Of a stretch of DNA of 64,000 nt, positions 9,235 to 16,594 are shown one piece after another; the first letter of the stretch is position 1; each line of letters begins with the position of its first letter. A model generated the notes under the pieces. The model saw nothing but the letters and a program-made list of their open reading frames with translations. It was not told the origin of the DNA and did not search any database. The stretch covers positions 23,930-87,929 of the forward strand of contig JANYLQ010000046.1 in NCBI GenBank assembly GCA_025363755.1, given 5' to 3'. Origin of the DNA: Hyphomicrobiales bacterium. GTDB taxonomy: Bacteria > Pseudomonadota > Alphaproteobacteria > Rhizobiales > Aestuariivirgaceae. The translations under genes and the position numbers were made by a program.

Positions 9235-10023
9235 TCAAGAACTTTTTTGAATTTTCTTTTTGGCGGTTTTGCGGTTGCGCAGAACATGCTCGTGTTCTTT
9301 GTCATACAAGGCGGAATCCCTGAATTCTGTATGGCCTAAAACAGGCCCAACCAAGATCAAAGCCGTGCGTGTAATTTTGGCTTCCTTCACCTTTTTGGCA
9401 ATTGTCGAAAGCGTGCCGTGGATGAATTGCTCATCGGGCCAAGTGACGCGGTAGGCCACTACCACCGGGCAGTCCGCGCCGTAATGCGGGGTCAACTCGC
9501 GTTCGATATGGCCGAGGTTACGGATTGACAGGTGAATGGCCAGCGTGGCTTTTGATGCACCCAGCAGCGCCAGTTCTTCGCCGGGTGGCATGGGTGAGGC
9601 CTGCATTGTGGTTCGCGTCAAAATCACAGTCTGGGCGATTTCCGGCAACGTGAATTCAGTTTTCAAAGCAGCCGCCGCCGCCGCAAAAGCAGGCACACCG
9701 GGCGTTACATCATATTCGATTCCCAGTGTATCGAGTCTTCGCATCTGTTCAGCAATTGCTCCGTACAAGGACGGATCGCCGGAATGGACACGCGCCACAT
9801 TTTGATTTTGCGAATGCGCCATTTTGATTTCATCGATGATCTGGTCGAGATGAAGCGGGGCCGTATCGACCACGCGTGCGCTTTCAGGAGCAGCCTTCAC
9901 AATTTCTTCCGGTACCAAAGATCCCGCATATAAACACACGGGGCAGGATTGAATAAGTTTCAATCCGCGAACCGTAATTAAATCTGCAGCGCCAGGGCCA
10001 GCGCCGATAAAGTGTACTTTCAT
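9235..10023 (-). CDS. cobM: Precorrin-4 C11-methyltransferase
   Basis: A 262-aa SAM-dependent methylase of the corrin pathway that methylates C11 of precorrin-4 to give precorrin-5. It shows the tetrapyrrole methylase glycine loop VHFIGAGPGAADLITVRG at the start, YAGSLVPEE, VHSGDPSLYGAIAEQ and TPGVPAFAAAAAAL. The start ATG overlaps the stop of the cbiG-cobJ gene by four bases (ATGA), so the two are translationally coupled. It is the last gene of the cluster; the tail is Lys-rich. The 150 bases after it show nothing I can name. Confidence 0.92.
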   Translation of the reverse strand: MKVHFIGAGPGAADLITVRGLKLIQSCPVCLYAGSLVPEEIVKAAPESARVVDTAPLHLDQIIDEIKMAHSQNQNVARVHSGDPSLYGAIAEQMRRLDTLGIEYDVTPGVPAFAAAAAALKTEFTLPEIAQTVILTRTTMQASPMPPGEELALLGASKATLAIHLSIRNLGHIERELTPHYGADCPVVVAYRVTWPDEQFIHGTLSTIAKKVKEAKITRTALILVGPVLGHTEFRDSALYDKEHEHVLRNRKTAKKKIQKSS

Positions 10024-11774
10024 TTTGCATCCATTTTTTTAGCGTAACCGCGCGGCGTGTAAGCATAAGTTTTGCCATCGCCACGGGTGATTGATTTTGA
10101 TTGCGACGAGCCGACCATGACGAGGGTCAGCATATCGACCTCTTCAGGATTGAACTCCGAAAACTTCCGTATACGGACGTTCTCCTCAGGTCGCCCCAGA
10201 TTGGTGGCGACAACTACTGGTGTATCAGGAGGACGGTGATTTTTCAGAATTGCAAAAGCTCGTTCTAATTGGTCCCGGCGCTTAAGGGAACGTGGGTTGT
10301 AAAAAGAAATCACAAAATCTCCCTCCGCCGCCGCCTTGATGCGTTTTTCAATCGCCTCCCAAGGTGTGAGCAAATCGGAAAGTGAGATGCAGCAGAAATC
10401 ATGCCCGATCATTGCGCCAGCTTTGGCTGAAGCCGCTTGGAATGCAGAGATGCCAGGGTGCACTTCAATTGCTATGCGGCAAGGCTCACGGTCAATCAAT
10501 TCATAAACCAAAGCCGCCATTGCATAGATCGCAGCATCACCGGAACAAACAAGAGCAACACGCTTGCCTTGCTTGGCGAGTTCGATGGCATGACGGCAAC
10601 GAGCTTCTTCATCTCCGAGGGGGAAGCGGTGTTCGGTTTGGCCACTATGCGCGTCGCTGATTAAATCCAAGTAGAGTCCATAGCCAACCCAATCGGTTGC
10701 ATACCAAATTAAGTAATTGACTTCCGGGCTTCTTGTTTCAGGGCTACCTGGTCCAATCCCTACAATCATAAGAGAACCAGCTGCTTTTCCGCGCGTTTCA
10801 AGGATCGGTTTAGGGGCACGCGCAATTGCGCAAGTGGCGCGATTGGATTTTGCTTTAGGTACAACCAAAACTGAATCTGGCCCCGCTGCTGCCAAAGCTG
10901 AAGCTTCCGCTACACTAGGCGTTCCTACCTCATCACAGACGATTTCAGAAGGATTGGCAACCCGATGCACAACTGCATTGAGCTCGTCCGCGCTGAAAAA
11001 TCTGGTTCTTTCTGACAGACCACAGATTGCTGGTTCATCTTCTTTGAGATCAATTGATGCGTAAACAGCAATACTCGCACGTGCGAGGTTATGGTCTCGG
11101 AGAGTCTTATCTATAAGTTCTTGAACTTCTTCAATCGAGGTTCCTCGCTCGCAACCAACTCCAACTGCTAGAGTCATCGATGTAAAAACGAGATGCTCGT
11201 CGCTGCCTACCAAGTCTTGATCTGTAATTGTTATTTTGAGCCTAGCATCGTTCGACTGTGGCAATTCTGAAAGCCACGGAGCGTTTCCGTAAATCGTAAC
11301 ACTTTCACCATCCAACAACGATGTTGAAAATTTCTTGTAATCATCATCATTAAAATTTTGCAAATAAAATCCGTCGGGCGAAATATCAAGTGGAGTCCCC
11401 GATTTGAAGTACGATGCAGTTCCACCAAAGGTAACTCGTTGCCACCCCAATTTTTCTTCAATCGTTTTTGCAAGTGTAGTTGCTCCATGGCTAATACCAA
11501 GCAGCGGAACCACAAAGCGTCCATCATAAGATGTTACAACAACCGGCGGATCATCAAATTTACTCTCTAAGAAAGGAGCTAATGCTCGGATAACGATGGG
11601 AGCTGCAATATTTGTTACAATTGGTCTTCCTGATCTAAAAGCAGCTTGAAGTGCTGGAACAACATTTTCACCCCTTGCAAGTATTAGTTCCCCGTCAACA
11701 GCTTTTGAAAGCTTTGAGGGCACGCCGTTATGATCGCCGCGACCAATGACAACTGGTTGCAAAGATTTTTTCAT
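10020..11774 (-). CDS. cobJ: CbiG-CobJ fusion: cobalamin biosynthesis protein / precorrin-3B C17-methyltransferase
   Basis: A 584-aa two-domain protein. Residues 1 to about 330 resemble CbiG/CobE: VVVTSYDGRFVVPLLGISHG and LAVGVGCERGTSIEEV are typical. CbiG opens the lactone ring in the anaerobic route, and its C-terminal part corresponds to CobE. From about residue 335 a CobJ methylase follows, with MIVGIGPGSPETRSP, VCSGDAAIYAMAALVYEL and VHPGISAFQAASAKAG. CobJ contracts the ring by methylating C17 of precorrin-3B. The CbiG half is clearly more AT-rich (about 40% GC in sampled lines) than the CobJ half (about 55%). It is coupled to cobM downstream and lies 1 base from cobI. The fusion is known in alphaproteobacteria; whether the CbiG part is active is unclear. 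Confidence 0.88.
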   Translation of the reverse strand: MKKSLQPVVIGRGDHNGVPSKLSKAVDGELILARGENVVPALQAAFRSGRPIVTNIAAPIVIRALAPFLESKFDDPPVVVTSYDGRFVVPLLGISHGATTLAKTIEEKLGWQRVTFGGTASYFKSGTPLDISPDGFYLQNFNDDDYKKFSTSLLDGESVTIYGNAPWLSELPQSNDARLKITITDQDLVGSDEHLVFTSMTLAVGVGCERGTSIEEVQELIDKTLRDHNLARASIAVYASIDLKEDEPAICGLSERTRFFSADELNAVVHRVANPSEIVCDEVGTPSVAEASALAAAGPDSVLVVPKAKSNRATCAIARAPKPILETRGKAAGSLMIVGIGPGSPETRSPEVNYLIWYATDWVGYGLYLDLISDAHSGQTEHRFPLGDEEARCRHAIELAKQGKRVALVCSGDAAIYAMAALVYELIDREPCRIAIEVHPGISAFQAASAKAGAMIGHDFCCISLSDLLTPWEAIEKRIKAAAEGDFVISFYNPRSLKRRDQLERAFAILKNHRPPDTPVVVATNLGRPEENVRIRKFSEFNPEEVDMLTLVMVGSSQSKSITRGDGKTYAYTPRGYAKKMDAK

Positions 11775-11775
11775 C

Positions 11776-12462
11776 TCATTGCCTCACAATAATAGTTGTA
11801 AAATAGGGCAGGGCGTCGCCTTCGATATTTTCGACGGCGGTGATTTTTTGATTTTCGTGCGTGGCGTTTTCGATGGCCGTGGATTTTGACAGCAGGCCGA
11901 GTTCAGCCAGAATCAGTTTCACTTTCCCAAAATGCCGTCCCACTTTTATAATGGCCACGGCCTGGCTCATGGCGAGTTCAAAATGCAATTTGTCTTCGGG
12001 CAATGTGGCAGGCAAAACTTTCAACACATCGTTGCGTGCCACCAAAGGTTGGCCAATTGCTGCGGCTGCGGCGGTGATTGAAGTGACGCCGGGCACCACT
12101 ATGGTTTCGTACTTCGCAGCCAAGCGTTCAAAAATATACATGAAGCTGCCATAGAAGAAGGGATCGCCTTCGCACAGCATGATAACATCTTTGCCCGCAT
12201 CAAGGCTCGCCGCGATTTCCACGGCACCTTTGTCATAGGCTGCCTCACCAGGTTCGCGTTCCACGCGCATGGGCATATCGATGGCAATTTCAGTTGTGCC
12301 CTCGGCGATGAATGGTTTGGCGATATCTCTTGCGGTTGAGTCTTTTCCATTGGCGCAGAGATAGGCAATCACATCGGCAGTTGAAATCAAGCGCCAAGCT
12401 TTCACCGTCATCAATTCAGGATCACCTGGGCCGACGCCAACGCCATAGAGCGTTCCGGTCAT
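11776..12462 (-). CDS. cobI: Precorrin-2 C20-methyltransferase
   Basis: A 228-aa tetrapyrrole methylase that methylates C20 of precorrin-2 to form precorrin-3A. It shows LYGVGVGPGDPELMTVKA, the segment PMRVEREPGEAAYDKGA typical of CobI/CbiL, LCEGDPFFYGSFMYIFERL and VPGVTSITAAAAAIGQPL. I start at ATG 12462: it overlaps the cobL stop as ATGA and has GGAAAG 9 bases upstream. ATG 12480 would add six residues. Confidence 0.92.
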   Translation of the reverse strand: MTGTLYGVGVGPGDPELMTVKAWRLISTADVIAYLCANGKDSTARDIAKPFIAEGTTEIAIDMPMRVEREPGEAAYDKGAVEIAASLDAGKDVIMLCEGDPFFYGSFMYIFERLAAKYETIVVPGVTSITAAAAAIGQPLVARNDVLKVLPATLPEDKLHFELAMSQAVAIIKVGRHFGKVKLILAELGLLSKSTAIENATHENQKITAVENIEGDALPYFTTIIVRQ

Positions 12463-13664
12463 GGCTTTGTTACTTTCCATTGAACAACGGACATTCTTGG
12501 TTTCATCGCACGGTAAGGGCCAACGGCACTTAAAACAGAAACATCCATCCGCACCAATTCACCACCGTGTTTTTCCTGCAAATCATACAGATGCATTTCA
12601 CCTTCGATGGTTACAACATTGGCCACCATGCGTCCGCCGGATTTCAGTTTTTCCCAAGCGGTTTCAAAAACCCCAGCAATTCCAACCCCTCCGCCGATGA
12701 ACACAGCATCAGGTGCACGTAGACCATCCAAAGCTTCCGGCGCTTTGCCCGCGATGATATTTAATCGTGGTGTGCCGAGTTGATCGGCATTGGTGGCGAT
12801 CATCTTCAAGCGGTCTTCGTTATGCTCAATGGCAATCGCCTCACAGCCGCGCGCCACCCTCATCCATTCAATCGACACCGATCCGCAACCTGCACCAATG
12901 TCCCACAGCACTTGGTCTGGGGCAGGGGCAAGGGCTGCGAGTGTGGCGGCGCGCACTTCGCGCTTGGTCAATTGGCCATCATGGATAAACGCATCATCTG
13001 GCAAACCCGCAACGCGTGAGAAAATTTTCGCTTGTGCCCCTGTGATACACTGAACCGCCAAAACATTGAGCGGTGACCAATCGAGATTTGGATTTGTGTT
13101 AGCGGTGAAGTTGCTGATGCGCTCACCAGCGCCGCCCATATTTTCGAGAACGGTGATTTTGCTGTTCTCAAAACCGCGCGCAATCAGTCGGCGGCAAACT
13201 TCTGCAATCGAAGTCCCATCCTCAGTGAGAATAAGCAAACGCGCATTTGGCTGAATGAAGGTTTCCACATTCGCAGCGGGCCTTCCATGAATGGTGAAGC
13301 AATCGCAATCTGGTAGTGACCAACCCATCCGTGCAGCCGCCAACGAGAAGGCCGAGACTTGTGGGATGATGGTCATCTCATCAAAGGGGATGAACTCCAG
13401 CAGCTTGCGCACAATGCCAAAATTCATCGGGTCGCCTGTGGCCAAGATCACAGTGTTGCGGCCTGCGAGTGGTTTGATTTGTTCAATGACAGCGGAGAAA
13501 GGTTGTGGCCATTCGTGGATTTGGGCTTTGGTCTTTGGCAGAAAACTCAAAAGCCGCGTTGAACCGACAATGACATCGGTTGATTTAATAGCAAGGCGTG
13601 CGCGATTGGAAAGACCTTCCCAACCATCTTCACCCATGCCTACGATAGTCAACCACTTGTTCAT
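12459..13664 (-). CDS. cobL: Precorrin-6B C5,15-methyltransferase (decarboxylating)
   Basis: A 401-aa bifunctional enzyme that methylates C5 and C15 of precorrin-6B and removes the C12 acetate carboxyl. The N-terminal CbiE half begins with WLTIVGMGEDGWEGLS and contains ILATGDPMNFGI. The C-terminal CbiT half has LTKREVRAATLAALAP and the SAM loop LWDIGAGCGSVSIEW. The start is ATG 13664 with GGAG 8 bases upstream; the open frame reaches further upstream only by reading into a palindromic repeat. It is coupled to cobI by an ATGA overlap. Confidence 0.93.
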   Translation of the reverse strand: MNKWLTIVGMGEDGWEGLSNRARLAIKSTDVIVGSTRLLSFLPKTKAQIHEWPQPFSAVIEQIKPLAGRNTVILATGDPMNFGIVRKLLEFIPFDEMTIIPQVSAFSLAAARMGWSLPDCDCFTIHGRPAANVETFIQPNARLLILTEDGTSIAEVCRRLIARGFENSKITVLENMGGAGERISNFTANTNPNLDWSPLNVLAVQCITGAQAKIFSRVAGLPDDAFIHDGQLTKREVRAATLAALAPAPDQVLWDIGAGCGSVSIEWMRVARGCEAIAIEHNEDRLKMIATNADQLGTPRLNIIAGKAPEALDGLRAPDAVFIGGGVGIAGVFETAWEKLKSGGRMVANVVTIEGEMHLYDLQEKHGGELVRMDVSVLSAVGPYRAMKPRMSVVQWKVTKP

Positions 13665-13681
13665 TTGCCGACTCCAATTTC

Positions 13682-13754
13682 CGTCATTCCCGCGAGGGCG
13701 GGAATCTTTGTTTTGGTTGCAACGAAACACAGATACACGCCTTCGTGCGTATGA
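13682..13754. repeat. Palindromic repeat, copy 2 (degraded)
   Basis: The left arm CGTCATTCCCGCGAGGGCGG is intact. The right arm (CACGCCTTCGTGCGTATGACG region) has several mismatches to the family. It lies between cobH and cobL, just upstream of the cobL ribosome site. Confidence 0.7.
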
Positions 13755-13785
13755 CGAGTTTTAGCGTCCAGAATTTCCAATGACA

Positions 13786-14409
13786 TCAATTTACACTCGT
13801 TAATGCGTTGACGACGGATGAAGCCATGGCGGAGCCACCTTTGCGGCCTTTGATTGTGGCAAATGGAAGCCCACGTGGATTTGCAATTAGTTCCTGCTTA
13901 CTTTCTGCTGCGCCTACGAAGCCGACTGGCATTCCAACGATGCAAGCGGGTTTGACCGAGCCCGCATCAATCATTTCAAGAAGTGCGAATAAAGCTGTGG
14001 GAGCATTACCGATTACCACAATTGAGTCTTCGAGATTTTCTTTCCACAATTGGGTGGACGCGGCTGTTCGGGTGATTGATTGTGCAATGCCGATTTCGCG
14101 CGCGCGTGGATCGTTCAGTGTGCAGATGATTTTGACACTTTCAGGAAGTTGCCGCGCGATGATGCCATGGTGCACCATTTCCACATCGACGAGGATGGGG
14201 CGCTTATTTGCAAATGCCTTGCGCGCTGCGGAAGTGAAATCTTCAGTGATCATAAGTTCTGAAACGATTTCCGGCATGCCACAAGAATGAATAATGCGAA
14301 CTGCGATGTCTTGTGCATCGCGAGGAATAGAGGATAAATCAGTTTCGCTTCGAATGATTTCGAAGGAGCGAGCATAGATTTCTGCTGGATTGCGGAGATA
14401 GTTAAGCAT
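13786..14409 (-). CDS. cobH: Precorrin-8X methylmutase
   Basis: A 207-aa isomerase that moves the methyl group from C11 to C12 of precorrin-8X to give hydrogenobyrinate. The conserved catalytic histidine is in RIIHSCGMPE (H41). Other family blocks are LVDVEMVHHGI, VIGNAPTALFALLE, CIVGMPVGFVGAAESK and IKGRKGGSAMA. It starts at ATG 14409. It is flanked on both sides by palindromic repeats, so coupling with cobL and cbiX is looser than within the cobL-cobM block. Confidence 0.95.
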   Translation of the reverse strand: MLNYLRNPAEIYARSFEIIRSETDLSSIPRDAQDIAVRIIHSCGMPEIVSELMITEDFTSAARKAFANKRPILVDVEMVHHGIIARQLPESVKIICTLNDPRAREIGIAQSITRTAASTQLWKENLEDSIVVIGNAPTALFALLEMIDAGSVKPACIVGMPVGFVGAAESKQELIANPRGLPFATIKGRKGGSAMASSVVNALTSVN

Positions 14410-14428
14410 ATCTCAAATCCCCAACACC

Positions 14429-14503
14429 CGTCATTCCCGCAAAAGCGGGAATCTCTATTTTGGTGGCCAAAAAACGCAGATTCCCGCATTCGCGGGAATG
14501 ACG
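14429..14503. repeat. Palindromic repeat, copy 3
   Basis: A 75-base element between cbiX and cobH. CGTCATTCCCGCAAAAGCGG at one end and CCGCATTCGCGGGAATGACG at the other can form a long hairpin, with GAATCT and AGATTC continuing inward. Confidence 0.85.
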
Positions 14504-14530
14504 TTCTATTTGGGGACGTGCCATTCCCAC

Positions 14531-15604
14531 TTATCTACCCTTCATGCTTTTCGGCCCCAGCGGATGATCAGCATGCGGATAGATCGCGTGGGTGTGGCCA
14601 TCGTCGTGAGAATGCTCGTGGTCATGCTCATGTGGCTTTGATACCAGTTTGAACGGCCCATCTTGGCAAAGCCCGGTGCAATTTCCTTGGGAATCACACT
14701 TCAAACATTCCTTAGCGCTCATGCCTTCCACATGATGATGATGGCTTTCTTGAACTGCGCCCACTTCAGCTTCAAAGCCCAAAACTGCTGTGCGATATTT
14801 GCACATCTGGCAATTCATCGCGATGTCGCCAGTGATGATCTGTTCAATGCGTTCAACAAAAGTTTCAACCACGGCGGGGTGATCGTTCAAATATGGCGCT
14901 TTCAGGAATTCAACATTCGGGTGGTTTGCGGCCACGGCATCAGCGGCCATATAAATGCGTTGGACGAGAACACCGGTGAACAGGAAGTAAGGAAACACGA
15001 TGATGCGTTTGAAGCCAAGCTTGGTCACATGTTCCAACGCTGGTTCCACCAGAGGGAAGGTGACGCCGGAATAAGCCACTTCACCCCAGCCAAAGCCAAA
15101 GCCTTCCCACAATATGCGCATGACCTTTGCGACATTAGAATTAGCATCAGGGTCTGATGCGCCACGGCCGACGACCAGCAGGAGGGTTTCATGTTTCTCG
15201 ACATGCGTAGGCGCCGCATCAATCGCCTCTTGAATGCGGTCGCCAGCGGCCCGCATCATTTTGGGGTCAATGCCCAGCTCTTTGCCGTAATCAATGCGAA
15301 GATCATTTTGCGCGGCATAGGCATTGAGCACTGACGGAATATCATTCTTGGCGTGGCCTGCGGCAAACAACATGCCCGGCACGGCAAGCACGCGGGTCAC
15401 GCCTTTTTCTTTCAGGATATCAAGCCCGGTGCGGATGATGGGCGTCGCAAATTCGAGATAACCGAATTCAACTGGATAATGCGGCAGGCGCTTTTTCAAA
15501 TGTTCTGAAAGATTAGCAAATTCAGTAACGGCCTTGCGGTTGCGGCTGCCATGGCCACAGAGCATAACGCCGAGTTTTTCAGCTTTGGGATTGGTCACGT
15601 TCAA
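14531..15604 (-). CDS. cbiX: Long-form sirohydrochlorin cobaltochelatase CbiX with MXCXXC motif and His-rich tail
   Basis: A 357-aa protein with two CbiX-like chelatase repeats. The first has the metal-ligand histidines LCGHGSRN (H18) and FAAGHAKNDIP (H84). After residue 260 comes a tail with MNCQMC (an MXCXXC motif, C265 and C268), a second Cys cluster (C300, C303, C309, C313) and a His-rich end (SHHHH, HEHDHEHSHDDGHTH). This is the layout of the Bacillus CbiX-L type, where MXCXXC carries an Fe-S centre. It would insert cobalt into sirohydrochlorin or a related early corrinoid. The frame opens with TTG 15604; GTG 15598 has a GGGGG site at good spacing. The original start may have been ATG 15729 before a repeat was inserted (see findings). 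Confidence 0.85.
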   Translation of the reverse strand: MNVTNPKAEKLGVMLCGHGSRNRKAVTEFANLSEHLKKRLPHYPVEFGYLEFATPIIRTGLDILKEKGVTRVLAVPGMLFAAGHAKNDIPSVLNAYAAQNDLRIDYGKELGIDPKMMRAAGDRIQEAIDAAPTHVEKHETLLLVVGRGASDPDANSNVAKVMRILWEGFGFGWGEVAYSGVTFPLVEPALEHVTKLGFKRIIVFPYFLFTGVLVQRIYMAADAVAANHPNVEFLKAPYLNDHPAVVETFVERIEQIITGDIAMNCQMCKYRTAVLGFEAEVGAVQESHHHHVEGMSAKECLKCDSQGNCTGLCQDGPFKLVSKPHEHDHEHSHDDGHTHAIYPHADHPLGPKSMKGR

Positions 15605-15729
15605 ACCCCCATCTTTTCGTTACCCCTGCGAAGGCAGGGGTTCAGCTTGTTTAGCAGAGTGCGCGTGAATAGAAGCTGGATCCCTGCCTTCGCAGGGATG
15701 ACGGTTGAGGTGTGGTGTTTCATATCCAT
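15601..15729 (-). pseudogene. Detached 5' end of cbiX, read through a palindromic repeat (42 codons)
   Basis: ATG 15729 has GGAAGG 6 bases upstream and opens a 42-codon frame. Its first codons read MDMKHHTST; then it reads the palindromic repeat (VIPAKAGIQ, a typical translated-repeat peptide) and stops at 15601-15603, overlapping the present cbiX start. Removing the 86-base repeat joins MDMKHHTST directly and in frame to the cbiX reading frame through KDGGLNVTNPK. I read it as the former cbiX N-terminus; it could instead act as a leader peptide. Confidence 0.5.
15618..15703. repeat. Palindromic repeat, copy 4 (at the 5' end of cbiX)
   Basis: An 86-base element from CGTTACCCCTGCGAAGGCAG to CTGCCTTCGCAGGGATGACG, with inner arms TTCAGCTT and AAGCTGGA. 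Its length is not a multiple of three, so insertion into a reading frame would break that frame. Confidence 0.85.
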
Positions 15730-15845
15730 GTTGCCTTCCAAGTAAAAAGAGCCCCCAAAACTGAGGTGGAAGGCAGCTCCGTCTTGGCCCCTGAATGGGT
15801 TGGCCGCACCGGAATGGCTTTCAGTCCCTGAATGGGAACGCTGCT
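15721..15845 (-). promoter_or_regulatory. Candidate structured leader RNA upstream of cbiX
   Basis: Read on the minus strand, GCAGC (from 15844) and GCTGC (near 15775) can close a multi-branch fold. Inside it, the 11-base hairpin CCCATTCAGGG occurs twice (plus-strand positions 15826-15836 and 15789-15799), the second extended by GGC and GCC. After the closing stem come GCCTTCCA and TGGAAGGC, which can pair and would hide the GGAAGG ribosome site of ATG 15729. GAGC and GCTC followed by TTTTT form a possible competing terminator. I recognise no known riboswitch here. The upstream part, 15846-15979, holds a GC-rich stretch with CTTCGCTTCGCTCGCGG and no gene. Confidence 0.45.
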
Positions 15846-15979
15846 AGAAATCGTGGTTTAGGCGAATGGGGCAAGAGGGGCAAGGTTGAAAGCGGCATTT
15901 GAGAAACGTCCTCGCCCGCTTCTTGAGAGGGAGAGGAAAGGGGACCGCGAGCGAAGCGAAGTGGGATAGGTGAGGGATG

Positions 15980-16594
15980 CTAAAACTCAATCCCCGCCTG
16001 TGCCTTTACGCCTGATCTGAACGGATGTTTAATCATTTCCATTTCCGTCACCAAATCGGCCAGCTCAATCACTTCATCACGGGCATTGCGGCCTGTGATG
16101 ATGATGTGTTTATCCATTGGGCGGGCTTTCAGAACGTCCAACACCTCTTCGAGTGGCAGGTAGTCATAGCGCAGCACGATGTTGAGTTCATCTAACATCA
16201 CCAAGCGATAACTCGGATCGGCGATCATGCGTTTGGCTTCTTCCCAGCCTTCTCTGGCATGGGCGATGTCGCGGTCGCGGTCTTGGGTTTCCCAGGTGAA
16301 GCCTTCGCCCATGGCTTTGATGGTGACGAGGTCTGGAAATTTTTCGAGCACTGTGCGCTCGCCTGTGCCCCATGCGCCTTTAACGAACTGAATGACGCCT
16401 GAGCGCATCCCGTGGCCCACATGGCGGAAGACCATGCCGAAGGCGGCGGTGGATTTGCCTTTGCCTTTTCCAGTATGGACAATCAGCAGCCCACGCTCAA
16501 TGGTTTTACCCGCCATGATTTTATCACGTGCAGCTTTTTTCTTGGCCATTTTTTCGTTGTGGCGGGCTGAGTCTTTTTCGAGTTCTTCGGTCAT
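15980..16594 (-). CDS. cobO: Cob(I)yrinic acid a,c-diamide adenosyltransferase
   Basis: A 204-aa CobA/CobO-type ATP:corrinoid adenosyltransferase that attaches the adenosyl group to Co(I). The P-loop HTGKGKGKSTAAFG is at residues 40-53. Further family blocks are VIQFVKGAWGTGER, GEGFTWETQDRDRD, LVMLDELNIVLRYDYL and IITGRNARDEVIELADLVTE. The N-terminus is Lys-rich. Its ATG overlaps the cobN stop (ATGA), so it is coupled to the cobaltochelatase. It is the last gene before the leader region of cbiX. Confidence 0.95.
   Translation of the reverse strand: MTEELEKDSARHNEKMAKKKAARDKIMAGKTIERGLLIVHTGKGKGKSTAAFGMVFRHVGHGMRSGVIQFVKGAWGTGERTVLEKFPDLVTIKAMGEGFTWETQDRDRDIAHAREGWEEAKRMIADPSYRLVMLDELNIVLRYDYLPLEEVLDVLKARPMDKHIIITGRNARDEVIELADLVTEMEMIKHPFRSGVKAQAGIEF

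Noticed and set aside
13665..13730. Upstream extension of cobL by 22 codons
   Set aside because: The segment again reads a palindromic repeat (RPRGNDG); ATG 13664 has a GGAG site and a family-like start.
15721..15845. Known NiCo or B12 riboswitch as identity of the cbiX leader
   Set aside because: No B12 box or other conserved B12 elements, and the hairpin loops do not match what I know of the NiCo class.
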